DNA of 7,028 bases from an uncultured Odoribacter sp. (GCA_900548135.1 URJC01000128.1:1-7028); one strand, 5' to 3'; shown: positions 1 to 5,852, numbered from the stretch's first letter. Translations and numbers: made by a program. Notes: generated from the letters alone by a model not told the origin.

Positions 1-239
1 TGCCGGGTTGCCCAGGCTAACATCTTCTCTTTTACCTCCTCAAAATAGTCCGCAATCCTATCTTTGGAACTCTGGGCTAAGTCCGGTGATTTTTTTACCA
101 TCATACACCCCGCAGTAAACATCTCGGGCAAGAGGATCAGATCACAATCCCGGCATAAAGCTATTTTTTTATCAAATCCATCCAGATTTGCCACTACATC
201 TCCCCAAACTAATTCAGACTGAATTAATGCTATTTTCAT
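1..239 (-). CDS. nitrilase/omega-amidase-like carbon-nitrogen hydrolase, N-terminal 79 codons (3' end off window)
   Basis: My own translation of the minus strand from the ATG at 239 gives an open frame to the left edge, beginning MKIALIQSELVWGD. This is the usual opening beta strand of nitrilase-superfamily enzymes. The segment LILLPEMFTAG (about residues 34-44) carries the expected catalytic Glu at residue 39. The Lys and Cys of the Glu-Lys-Cys triad would lie outside the window. The family hydrolyses C-N bonds of amides in the cytoplasm. The LPEMFT-G form resembles the YafV/omega-amidase branch, which acts on alpha-keto acid amides such as 2-oxoglutaramate; that substrate is inferred from family resemblance. 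The gene lies 97 nt downstream of the acyltransferase on the same strand with no terminator seen between them, so co-transcription is likely. No signal peptide is present. The superfamily call is firm; the subfamily is tentative. Confidence 0.9.
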   Translation of the reverse strand, partial: MKIALIQSELVWGDVVANLDGFDKKIALCRDCDLILLPEMFTAGCMMVKKSPDLAQSSKDRIADYFEEVKEKMLAWATR

Positions 240-336
240 AAATCAATCAGATTTACTTATTTTCCATCCTATCCAAACAAACCATTACTTGCCACTACAC
301 CTGGTCCCTCATCCGAAACAGAAAGAAAAATTAAAT

Positions 337-888
337 TTATGATTCTCCATACGAGAATTGATCCGGAAACCTTGGATTAGCATCCTGATAAGTACTCATA
401 ATATACTCCAAATCAGCATCCACATCATCAGTAGGCCAAAACAAAGGACCCACCTCACAAAATTTACCTTTATAATCGATACGTCCCAAATATACCGGCA
501 CACCAGCGGCCTTTGCTATCACTAAAAATCCTTTTTTCCACTTCTTCCTTTTTTTCCGGCTTCCTTCAGGGGTTATACACAAATACATCGATTCCCGGCT
601 CTTAAATTCAGCAACCATCTGGTCTACCAAATGACTATCTTTTTTTCCCCGGTCCACCGGAATAACCCGCAAAGCACGAAGAAGAATACCCAACGGAAAA
701 AAGAAAAATTCTTTTTTCATCAAAATAAAAGCCGGGATACGCTGACTTAAAAATGCCAGCTCTCCCCACACAAAATCCCAGTTTGAAGTATGAGGCACCG
801 ATATAATCACTGCTTTCTTCTCTACCGGCAATTCTCCCTTATATTTCCATCCCCCCAACCACATTACAAACCGTGCAATATATTTCAT
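337..888 (-). CDS. PlsC-type 1-acyl-glycerol-3-phosphate acyltransferase family protein (183 aa)
   Basis: The protein has the PlsC/LPLAT acyltransferase blocks in order. The HTSNWD segment (H33, D38) is the catalytic HX4D motif, VIPVDRG (about 75-81) is block 2, and ITPEGSRK (about 105-112) is block 3, with EGS replacing the common EGT. Family members transfer an acyl chain from acyl-ACP or acyl-CoA to a lysophospholipid or related acceptor at the inner face of the cytoplasmic membrane. The hydrophobic stretch around residues 52-76, including four consecutive Phe, could be the membrane contact. A very basic RKKRKKWKK patch (111-119) follows block 3. At 183 residues it is shorter than classical PlsC (about 240) but matches small Bacteroidota paralogs. 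The start at 888 is chosen because a -7 element lies about 30 nt upstream and the sequence begins like the family. The exact acceptor is unknown, so I give no gene symbol. Confidence 0.88.
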   Translation of the reverse strand: MKYIARFVMWLGGWKYKGELPVEKKAVIISVPHTSNWDFVWGELAFLSQRIPAFILMKKEFFFFPLGILLRALRVIPVDRGKKDSHLVDQMVAEFKSRESMYLCITPEGSRKKRKKWKKGFLVIAKAAGVPVYLGRIDYKGKFCEVGPLFWPTDDVDADLEYIMSTYQDANPRFPDQFSYGES

Positions 889-918
889 AACGCTATAAAC
901 TTATTAATTCTGCTGTGT

Positions 919-926
919 CAAAATTA
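919..926 (-). promoter_or_regulatory. putative -7 element for the acyltransferase gene
   Basis: Read on the minus strand the sequence is TAATTTTG, an exact match to the Bacteroidota -7 consensus TAnnTTTG, ending about 30 nt upstream of the ATG at 888. No good -33 TTTG box is visible at the usual 18-20 nt spacing, so this is a half-supported promoter. Its position just upstream of a start codon makes it believable. Confidence 0.5.
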
Positions 927-1118
927 CTACATTTTCAACGAAACCACTAAAAATAGAGCTAAATTTAAAGTTTACACTTCCTAAAAAAAAGTGTCCCTTT
1001 CCACCGATTTCTCCGATTTTTCTTTATATTACTGATAAATAAATACTTTACTTCAATAATACAGAAAAAATAATTTCAGATTTTCATCCATTTATATCCT
1101 CTTTTTTTGAATAGAGTT

Positions 1119-1148
1119 TTTGCAAATCAAAAAGTTTGTATACCTTTG
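1119..1148 (+). promoter_or_regulatory. rplU-rpmA promoter (-33 TTTG, -7 TACCTTTG)
   Basis: TTTG at 1119-1122 and TACCTTTG at 1141-1148 are separated by 18 nt, matching the Bacteroidota housekeeping consensus of TTTG and TAnnTTTG. Upstream DNA is rich in A and T tracts. Transcription should begin a few bases after 1148, giving a leader of roughly 70 nt before rplU. The promoter overlaps an upstream TTG (1136) that stays in frame with rplU, which is why that longer reading frame is not accepted as coding. Confidence 0.8.
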
Positions 1149-1150
1149 CA

Positions 1151-1225
1151 CCACAAAATTTCCTTAGGGGTACAATAAGTGGAACAAAAGCCCACCCCGT
1201 GGTATTAATATTAAAACAACAAAAA
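1151..1225 (+). promoter_or_regulatory. rplU 5' leader, possibly structured (candidate ribosomal-protein leader)
   Basis: The untranslated leader contains complementary blocks in an otherwise A-rich sequence. GGGGT (1167-1171) can pair with ACCCC (1194-1198). GTGG (1179-1182) can pair with CCAC (1192-1195). The same CCAC can instead pair with GTGG at 1199-1202 around a CCC loop. These pairings are partly exclusive, the arrangement expected of an autoregulatory leader bound by a ribosomal protein. L21 leaders with autoregulatory function are known in other phyla; that this one works the same way is inference. No Shine-Dalgarno sequence is present; the last bases before the ATG are A-rich. Confidence 0.35.
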
Positions 1226-1537
1226 ATGTACGCTATTGTTGAAATTGCAGGACAGCAATTTAAAGTTGAAAAAGACCGTAAAGTTTATGTACACCGCCTG
1301 GCAGCAGAAGAAGGTACGCAGGTAGAATTTGACAATGTTCTTTTAGTTGACAATGACGGTCAGGTTAAAATCGGTACACCGAAAGTAGAAGGCGCAAAAG
1401 TTACCGCAAAAGTATTGAGTCATCTGAAGGGTGATAAAGTAATTATTTTCAAAAAGAAAAGAAGAAAAACTTTTGAACGTAAAAATGGTCACCGTCAATA
1501 TCTGACACAGATTCAGATTGAATCTATTAACGCTTAA
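1226..1537 (+). CDS. rplU: 50S ribosomal protein L21 (bL21)
   Basis: The 103-residue product begins MYAIVEIAGQQFKVEKD and ends with the L21 signature KKKRRKTFERKNGHRQ (about 76-91), which contacts 23S rRNA. Length and ends fit the family exactly. bL21 is a structural protein of the large ribosomal subunit that binds 23S rRNA near L20. The ATG at 1226 is chosen over an in-frame TTG at 1136 because the upstream 30 codons are unlike any L21 and overlap the promoter. It is followed 55 nt later by rpmA, the standard rplU-rpmA pairing in bacteria. Expression is probably driven by the promoter at 1119-1148 and may be tuned by the leader. Confidence 0.98.
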   Translation: MYAIVEIAGQQFKVEKDRKVYVHRLAAEEGTQVEFDNVLLVDNDGQVKIGTPKVEGAKVTAKVLSHLKGDKVIIFKKKRRKTFERKNGHRQYLTQIQIESINA

Positions 1538-1552
1538 AGCCCTTTGGCTTAA
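1537..1552 (+). other. small hairpin in the rplU-rpmA spacer
   Basis: AAGCC (1537-1541) pairs with GGCTT (1546-1550) around a CTTT loop, directly after the rplU stop codon, with flanking TTAA bases able to extend it imperfectly. The U-rich run (TTTTT) comes more than 10 nt later, so it is not a convincing terminator. It could be a processing site or a weak attenuator between the two ribosomal genes, or chance. Confidence 0.3.
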
Positions 1553-1592
1553 ATTTCAATTTTTATTGTAACTTCTAAATTATTTATACGAT

Positions 1593-1853
1593 ATGGCACA
1601 TAAGAAAGGAGTCGGAAGTTCAAAGAACGGCCGTGAATCAGAAAGCAAACGATTAGGAGTAAAGATCTGGGGCGGACAGTTTGCCAAAGCAGGTAATATC
1701 TTGGTTCGCCAGAGAGGGACCGTACACAATCCAGGTGAAAACGTAGGTATGGGTAAAGATCATACATTGTTTGCCTTGATAGATGGTACTGTTGTTTTCC
1801 GTAAAAAAAGAAACAACAAATCGTTCGTTTCAGTAGAAGCTTCTGCAGAATAA
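1593..1853 (+). CDS. rpmA: 50S ribosomal protein L27 (bL27)
   Basis: The 86-residue product starts [20 protein letters not shown], the nearly invariant N-terminus that reaches toward the peptidyl-transferase centre, then continues with [13 protein letters not shown] and [14 protein letters not shown], all L27 hallmarks. There is no cleavable N-terminal extension of the Firmicutes type, so the mature N-terminus is encoded directly. The usual FHPG segment appears as VHNPG (about residues 44-48), a mild local variation. The gene is co-transcribed with rplU and followed by a strong terminator at 1875-1911, which closes the two-gene operon. Confidence 0.98.
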   Translation: MAHKKGVGSSKNGRESESKRLGVKIWGGQFAKAGNILVRQRGTVHNPGENVGMGKDHTLFALIDGTVVFRKKRNNKSFVSVEASAE

Positions 1854-1874
1854 ACTGAAAAGATATGAAATATT

Positions 1875-1911
1875 AAACTCCTGTGTTCTGCATGAATACA
1901 GGAGTTTTTTT
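1875..1911 (+). terminator. intrinsic terminator of rplU-rpmA
   Basis: AAACTCCTGT (1875-1884) pairs perfectly with ACAGGAGTTT (1898-1907). The stem can extend with a G-T wobble and TTC/GAA (1886-1888 with 1894-1896), leaving a five-base loop. A run of seven T (1905-1911) follows, partly used by the stem. It lies about 20 nt after the rpmA stop codon. Confidence 0.9.
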
Positions 1912-1912
1912 A

Positions 1913-1920
1913 TAATTTTG
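1913..1920 (+). promoter_or_regulatory. serS: putative -7 element of serS, abutting the terminator
   Basis: TAATTTTG exactly matches TAnnTTTG and begins one base after the T tract of the preceding terminator. The serS ATG lies 25 nt downstream, giving a very short leader. The -33 region would fall within the terminator stem-loop and shows no clear TTTG, so promoter strength is uncertain. This site also contains the TTG at 1918 that opens a longer serS frame, which argues against that start. Confidence 0.5.
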
Positions 1921-1944
1921 AATCCGAAACGCATTTTTAAAGCT

Positions 1945-3219
1945 ATGTTGAATCTCAAATTTATCCAGGAGAACAAAGAAACCGTCATAGAGCGTCTGGC
2001 AGTAAAAAATTTTGATGCCCGTGAACCGATAGAAAAAATTATAGAGCTTGACAACCTGCGTAAATCTCTTCAGCAGGAGGCTGAAGCCAAACAGGCACAA
2101 ATGAATGTCATCGCAAAACAAATTGGCCGGATCATGCAGTCCGGACAAAAGGAAGAGGCCGAAAAAGCACGCCAGGAAACTGCCGAGCTAAAAGCATCTA
2201 TCGCAGACCTGAACAATCGCCGGAATGAAGTGGGTAACGAATTAACCCATATTTTACTACGTTTACCCAACTTGCCACATACCTCAGTTCCCAAAGGAAA
2301 ATCAGAAGCAGACAATGTTATTGTAAAGGTTACAGAGCATATACCCCAGAAACATGAAAACGATGTGCCACACTGGGAATTAACCAAGAAATACGATCTC
2401 ATCGACTTCGAAACCGGAGTAAAAATCACCGGTGCCGGCTTCCCGCTTTATAAAGGACTGGGGGCAAAACTTCAACGCGCCTTGATCAATTTCTTCCTGG
2501 AAGAAAACATTAAAGCAGGTTATCAGGAAGTACAACCTCCTTTGATGGTTAACGAAGCCTCAGGCTATGGTACAGGTCAATTGCCCGACAAAGACGGTCA
2601 AATGTATTATGTCAGCGAAGACAATCTCTATCTGATACCGACAGCAGAAGTTCCGGTAACCAACATTTACCGGGATATGATAGTTGAAGGCGAAAAATTA
2701 CCTATAAAAAATACGGCCTACTCAGCCTGTTTCCGTCGTGAAGCCGGTTCTTATGGTAAGGACGTACGCGGTCTGAACCGATTGCATCAATTCGATAAAG
2801 TGGAAATTGTACAAATTACCCGTCCGGAATTATCCTATGAAGCACTGGACGACATGGTGAAACATGTTGAAAACCTGCTAATTAAATTAGAACTCCCTTA
2901 TCGTATCGTCCGGCTGTGTGGTGGCGATATCAGCTTTACCTCTGCCCTAACCTACGATTTCGAGGTTTATTCCAAAGCCCAGGAAAAATGGCTGGAGGTA
3001 AGTTCTGTCTCCAACTTTGAAGAATTCCAGGCCAACCGCCTGAAGTTGCGTTTCAAAGACAAAGGAGACAAAAAAACAACAACCTGCCACACTTTAAATG
3101 GCAGTTCTTTAGCCCTACCCCGTATTGTTGCTGCATTGTTAGAAAACAATCAATGCGCAGAAGGTATTCGTTTGCCCGAAGTGCTACAGGCATTTATGGG
3201 AAGAGAGATGATAAACTAA
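1945..3219 (+). CDS. serS: seryl-tRNA synthetase (class II aaRS)
   Basis: The 424-residue product charges tRNA-Ser with serine (and tRNA-Sec where present) in the cytoplasm. Residues about 1-100 are rich in Glu, Lys, Gln and Ala and form the long antiparallel coiled-coil arm that grips the tRNA-Ser variable arm. The catalytic core follows: the motif 1 region near QEVQPPLMV (194-202), the serine-binding TAE loop (233-235, in PTAEVPVTN), motif 2 FRREAGSYGKD (263-273) and motif 3 TLNGSSLALPRIVAALLEN (383-401), whose Arg contacts ATP. Length is normal and no key block is missing. The ATG at 1945 (MLNLKFIQEN) matches the family start MLDLKFIREN; an in-frame TTG nine codons earlier lies in the promoter. 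The gene follows rplU-rpmA but probably has its own promoter, and ends at a terminator at 3242-3280. Confidence 0.98.
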   Translation: MLNLKFIQENKETVIERLAVKNFDAREPIEKIIELDNLRKSLQQEAEAKQAQMNVIAKQIGRIMQSGQKEEAEKARQETAELKASIADLNNRRNEVGNELTHILLRLPNLPHTSVPKGKSEADNVIVKVTEHIPQKHENDVPHWELTKKYDLIDFETGVKITGAGFPLYKGLGAKLQRALINFFLEENIKAGYQEVQPPLMVNEASGYGTGQLPDKDGQMYYVSEDNLYLIPTAEVPVTNIYRDMIVEGEKLPIKNTAYSACFRREAGSYGKDVRGLNRLHQFDKVEIVQITRPELSYEALDDMVKHVENLLIKLELPYRIVRLCGGDISFTSALTYDFEVYSKAQEKWLEVSSVSNFEEFQANRLKLRFKDKGDKKTTTCHTLNGSSLALPRIVAALLENNQCAEGIRLPEVLQAFMGREMIN

Positions 3220-3241
3220 ATACAAAAATCCAAAGTTTTAC

Positions 3242-3280
3242 AAAAAAGGTAAAAGGCTCTCAGGTCTTTTACCTTTTTTT
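3242..3280 (+). terminator. serS: intrinsic terminator of serS
   Basis: AAAAAAGGTAAAAG (3242-3255) pairs with CTTTTACCTTTTTT (3266-3279) around a 10-base loop. The 3' arm is itself the start of the T-rich run. Because the stem is A-rich on its 5' side and T-rich on its 3' side, the reverse strand has the same shape, but no minus-strand gene approaches here. It lies about 20 nt after the serS stop. Confidence 0.9.
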
Positions 3281-3306
3281 ATAAAGACAGATTACGCTGA
3301 AAAACT

Positions 3307-3314
3307 TATCTTTG
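3307..3314 (+). promoter_or_regulatory. putative -7 element upstream of the 31-codon ORF and the DUF4286-ruvC pair
   Basis: TATCTTTG followed by CA is an excellent match to the Bacteroidota -7 element TAnnTTTG. It lies 27 nt after the serS terminator and 16 nt before the ATG of a short ORF. No clear -33 TTTG is seen at the expected spacing. It is the only good -7 element I find before the DUF4286-ruvC genes, so it may drive them through a roughly 170-nt leader. Confidence 0.6.
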
Positions 3315-3329
3315 CAAAAAGTCTGAGGT

Positions 3330-3425
3330 ATGAAATTCATCTTTGTCCTATTCATTTGTCTATTTTCATTGTTTGTACAAGGTCAAAACAGCGGCCCGAA
3401 GCTCCCCATCTATACAAGGAAATAG
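3330..3425 (+). CDS. small ORF encoding a 31-aa secreted-peptide-like product
   Basis: An ATG 16 nt after a strong -7 element opens a 31-codon frame ending in TAG. The product starts MKFIFVLFICLFSLFVQGQ, a textbook Sec signal peptide: a Lys, a hydrophobic core, then a polar QGQ cleavage region. Only about 12-14 residues follow (NSGPKLPIYTRK). It could be a genuine micropeptide, a leader peptide for the downstream genes, or the surviving 5' end of a lost secreted-protein gene. I cannot recognise a family. The A-rich DNA after the stop has no continued coding character in any frame, which is compatible with either a complete tiny gene or a deletion remnant. Confidence 0.4.
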   Translation: MKFIFVLFICLFSLFVQGQNSGPKLPIYTRK

Positions 3426-3430
3426 AACAA

Positions 3431-3469
3431 AGATTAAAACTAACGACTAAAAACTAACGTAGATTAAAA
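3431..3469 (+). repeat. short AT-rich direct repeats before the DUF4286 gene
   Basis: AGATTAAAA occurs at 3431-3439 and again at 3461-3469, and AAAACTAACG occurs at 3436-3445 and 3450-3459. The copies interleave, so the stretch looks like a duplicated unit of about 14-15 bases with a flanking repeat. It lies between the 31-codon ORF and the DUF4286 start. It may be replication slippage or a binding-site array; no function is evident. Confidence 0.5.
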
Positions 3470-3493
3470 GTTATCATCCGTAATTTAATTATC

Positions 3494-3796
3494 ATGCGAA
3501 TCATATATAACACCAGTTTCATTATTCATGAAAATATTGAGCAAGAATGGGTAGCATTTATGCGGAAACACTACATTGCTGTCCTACAGGAAAACAAGCT
3601 GTGCCGGGACATCATTTTCACCAAGGTTTCCATAGACCAGCCTGAGGGTAAAACCTATTCTTTACAGCTTGTCTTTAACACAGAAGAAGAGCAAGAACAC
3701 TTTCTATTCAATTGGCTCCCCACAATAGAAGAAAAAATTATTCAGAATTATACGAACCAATACGTATGTTTCAGTAGTGTGCTAAAAGAAATATAA
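3494..3796 (+). CDS. DUF4286-family protein (100 aa), ruvC-linked
   Basis: The product begins MRIIYNTSFIIHENIEQEW and ends NQYVCFSSVLKEI. This matches the DUF4286 pattern: an opening beta strand with IYN, an acidic EEW segment, a central TYSLQLVF strand, and a terminal 'F.S.L' strand. The family is small (about 100 aa), cytoplasmic and of unknown function; the alternating strand and helix pattern suggests a ferredoxin-like alpha/beta fold, which is inference. There is no signal peptide. Its stop codon is only 4 nt before the ruvC ATG, so the two are translated from one message. The family is often found beside ruvC in Bacteroidota, to my knowledge. The ATG at 3494 gives the expected family N-terminus. 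Confidence 0.85.
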   Translation: MRIIYNTSFIIHENIEQEWVAFMRKHYIAVLQENKLCRDIIFTKVSIDQPEGKTYSLQLVFNTEEEQEHFLFNWLPTIEEKIIQNYTNQYVCFSSVLKEI

Positions 3797-3800
3797 CCCG

Positions 3801-4358
3801 ATGGAAAAGTTAATCATGGGGATTGATCCCGGTACAAATTTTATGGGTTACGCCATTATCAAAATAGCTGACACTTCTCCAAAACCGATTTTAGTAGTAT
3901 CAGGAGTATTGGATATGGACAAAATTACTGACCCTTACCTCAAATTACAACGTATTTTCAAACGTACTCTTCAAGTCATCGACAGTTACCAACCAGACGA
4001 GTTGGCAATAGAAGCTCAATTCTACGGTAAAAACGTACAATCTATGCTAAAACTGGGAAGGGCCCAAGGGGTTGCCATCGCAGCTGCTTTACAGCGAGAC
4101 ATTCCGATTTACGAATATGCTCCCCGGAAAATTAAAATGAGTGTCACCGGATCAGGCACTGCTTCAAAAGAACAAATGGCCCTTTTATTGGGAAAATTCA
4201 TGCAAATAACCACAACTTCTGAACAACTTGACGAAACAGACGCCATTGCAATTGCTTATTGTCATTATTTACAAAGTAGCAATCCGCTGTTCTCATCTGG
4301 TAAAACTTGTAAATCATGGAGAGAATTTATAAAAAAGAATCCGGACAAACTAATTTAA
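3801..4358 (+). CDS. ruvC: crossover junction endodeoxyribonuclease RuvC
   Basis: This 185-residue enzyme resolves Holliday junctions as a dimer working with the RuvAB branch-migration motor in recombinational repair. The RNase H-like fold is clear: GIDPGTNFMGYA holds the first catalytic Asp (D9), ELAIEAQFYGKN holds Glu (E71), and LDETDAIAIAYCH holds the last two Asp (D144 and D147). All four metal-binding carboxylates are therefore present. The segment KLGRAQGVAIAAAL and the Y-APRKIKMSVTGSG-A loop match RuvC DNA-binding and dimer regions. A tail of about 30 residues (KTCKSWREFIKKN) extends past the usual end and is typical of Bacteroidota copies. It follows the DUF4286 gene by 4 nt and converges with the BACON/FISUMP lipoprotein gene. 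Confidence 0.97.
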   Translation: MEKLIMGIDPGTNFMGYAIIKIADTSPKPILVVSGVLDMDKITDPYLKLQRIFKRTLQVIDSYQPDELAIEAQFYGKNVQSMLKLGRAQGVAIAAALQRDIPIYEYAPRKIKMSVTGSGTASKEQMALLLGKFMQITTTSEQLDETDAIAIAYCHYLQSSNPLFSSGKTCKSWREFIKKNPDKLI

Positions 4359-4378
4359 AGAAGAACAAAGAAATTATT

Positions 4379-4398
4379 TTGGGTATTTAACTATCCAA
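4379..4398 (+). other. weak hairpin after ruvC
   Basis: TTGGGTA (4379-4385) can pair with TATCCAA (4392-4398), using one G-T wobble, around a six-base loop. No T tract follows on the plus strand, so this is not a standard terminator. It lies 20 nt after the ruvC stop and is the only structure I see that could mark the end of that message before the shared terminator hairpin at 4461-4497. Confidence 0.25.
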
Positions 4399-4455
4399 GC
4401 AAATACAACACTCCAACTTCAATATATCTACTCTATAATAACCTTTACCTGTCAC

Positions 4456-4497
4456 AAAAAACTTCCTACCGGATCATTTCTGACCCCGGCAGGAAGT
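4456..4497 (-). terminator. intrinsic terminator of the BACON/FISUMP lipoprotein gene
   Basis: The arms 4461-4472 (ACTTCCTACCGG) and 4486-4497 (CCGGCAGGAAGT) form a 12-position stem. On the minus strand the single irregular position becomes a G-T wobble, so the stem is fully paired, and six T follow (complement of 4456-4461). On the plus strand it is an A-C mismatch without a proper T tract. The element therefore serves the leftward gene, whose stop is about 25 nt before it. Confidence 0.88.
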
Positions 4498-4522
4498 ATC
4501 CCGTTACTTTCCTTTTCAATCT

Positions 4523-5827
4523 TTATTTCTGAACATCCTTTACACATCTTATAGCATAACCTTCATTCATATTTGCATACCCGGAATAAATACCAGCAGT
4601 CATACCATCTACTCTGACATTCCAAAAATCTTTCTCATAATCAGAAATCCCCGGTTTTGCCCAATAATAGGCCCAACTCCCTATATATCTGTGTCCTAAT
4701 ACATAACCGATATCACTTCCCTCCCAACTGTCAAGCAAAGCACCGCCGGGCAATATACTTAAACCGGTCACATTTGTTGCTACCCAAAGGTCACTGATTG
4801 CTTTAACCTTCGGTCCGACTTTGTCAAAGTAATAACCATCAGTGGTCTCTCCTCCTATAAACGTAAACATATCACTCCATTCTTCTATTGTCGGAATATG
4901 CCAACCTGTAGGAGCCAGATTACGATTACTATAAGCAGCCTCGCCATTATACAACGCACCATAAATATCCTTGTTAGCTTCATCATTATCATACCAACCA
5001 TAAGCACCTGACTGATAAGTTTTCCAAATATCCAAATCACGGATAAAATCTACAGGCATAATTCCATCCCTATAAGAGGTGGTTTTCAAATTTTCCGCCA
5101 TCCAGTAATTTGCACCTATCTTAGTAATCATATAGGTATTATCATCTGAATCTGCCAATAATTCCGGTTCAACAGTAAGAGGAACAGCCAATTCTGCACT
5201 TGTTTGCAGTTGTCCTTTTACCAGGAAAACAGATTCAGCCGTATTGATGTCTGTACCGGGAGTATAAACAGAACCGTCATATTTAATAGAACCACCATTA
5301 TCCACCACATAACCGTCTACCGGATATTTTCCACCTTCTTCCAACAAGTATAAAGTAACTACAGCGGCAGCTCCACCCGGAACAGGTTCCTTACAGAGTT
5401 CAGCAATCTTTGTATCCCCATTTTTAACGTTATATACAAACGATTCAGTAAAATCAGGTAATTTGATTTCATAAACTCCGCCGGTTCCCTGTTTTACTTT
5501 AATTTCGACACTTTTATCTCCAGCCAAAAGTGTAATCACAGCATTCAGGATTTCAGTACCTGTATTTTCATCCACCTCAACCGTCAGCACACCTTCTCCG
5601 TTCCCACTGGCAGGGTTAACCTTGCACCAACTTTTATCACTTTTTGCAATCCAATCTGTATTACAACTCAAAGTAACCATCTGGGGTTCATCCTTAGCCA
5701 AAAAAGAAAGTTCACTTTTATCGGCACCTAAAATGACATCCAATTGGTTATCATCACTACATCCGATGTTAAAAACCAACAGCAATAGAATAATTGCCAA
5801 ATTAAACAATTTGTTCATAGATTTCAT
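4523..5827 (-). CDS. surface lipoprotein with BACON domain and FISUMP domain (434 aa)
   Basis: The product starts MKSMNKLFNLAIILLLL and has a lipobox ending FNIGC, with the lipidated Cys at residue 23. The next residues SDDN fit the acidic Bacteroidota lipoprotein export signal, so the protein is probably anchored on the outer face of the outer membrane. Residues about 30-115 form a BACON domain: SELSF, the CNTDW segment, SWCKVNPASGNG and a final VEIKVKQ strand. Residues about 118-225 look like a beta-rich linker domain. Residues about 230-434 are a FISUMP-type domain (Fibrobacter succinogenes major paralogous), with the signatures NYWMAENLKTTSYRDG, LAPTGWHIPTIEEW and a final YAIRCVKD. Roles in glycan or host-surface contact are guesses from family context. 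The ATG at 5827 is chosen because the signal peptide starts there (5818 is an alternative); the frame open to 5929 overlaps an older remnant. Confidence 0.88.
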   Translation of the reverse strand: MKSMNKLFNLAIILLLLVFNIGCSDDNQLDVILGADKSELSFLAKDEPQMVTLSCNTDWIAKSDKSWCKVNPASGNGEGVLTVEVDENTGTEILNAVITLLAGDKSVEIKVKQGTGGVYEIKLPDFTESFVYNVKNGDTKIAELCKEPVPGGAAAVVTLYLLEEGGKYPVDGYVVDNGGSIKYDGSVYTPGTDINTAESVFLVKGQLQTSAELAVPLTVEPELLADSDDNTYMITKIGANYWMAENLKTTSYRDGIMPVDFIRDLDIWKTYQSGAYGWYDNDEANKDIYGALYNGEAAYSNRNLAPTGWHIPTIEEWSDMFTFIGGETTDGYYFDKVGPKVKAISDLWVATNVTGLSILPGGALLDSWEGSDIGYVLGHRYIGSWAYYWAKPGISDYEKDFWNVRVDGMTAGIYSGYANMNEGYAIRCVKDVQK

Positions 5828-5852
5828 AAATTTAGTTGTATAAAATTGATAA

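Larger units (their letters stand above)
889..1225. other. divergent intergenic region between the acyltransferase and rplU
   Basis: This 337-base stretch separates two divergent units and has no convincing gene. It holds the minus-strand -7 element at 919-926, the rplU promoter at 1119-1148 and the rplU leader at about 1149-1225. A small hairpin is possible at 974-994 (ACACTT pairing with AAGTGT around an A-rich loop); I see no function for it. The part from about 995 to 1118 is very AT-rich, and I see nothing specific in it beyond possible promoter-upstream A/T tracts. Confidence 0.7.

Noticed and set aside
790..984. Plus-strand 64-codon frame overlapping the acyltransferase start
   Set aside because: It is antisense to a conserved gene and crosses an intergenic region and the acyltransferase -7 element.
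974..994. Hairpin ACACTT/AAGTGT as a terminator
   Set aside because: Only six base pairs, and no gene ends near it on either strand; it lies between divergent promoters.
1136..1225. 30-codon N-terminal extension of L21 from a TTG start
   Set aside because: It overlaps the -7 promoter element, is unlike any L21 N-terminus, and the ATG at 1226 gives the exact family start and length.
1918..1944. Nine-codon N-terminal extension of SerS from a TTG start
   Set aside because: It starts inside the -7 element, and the ATG at 1945 gives the conserved SerS start MLNLKF.
1549..2148. Minus-strand open frames overlapping rpmA and the serS start
   Set aside because: They overlap strongly conserved genes and a terminator, and show no recognisable protein features.
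2070..2429. Antisense open frame of 119 codons inside serS
   Set aside because: It lies wholly opposite a conserved coding gene, has no family features or start signals, and is rich in Ser/Cys/Phe as expected from antisense reading of a coiled-coil region.
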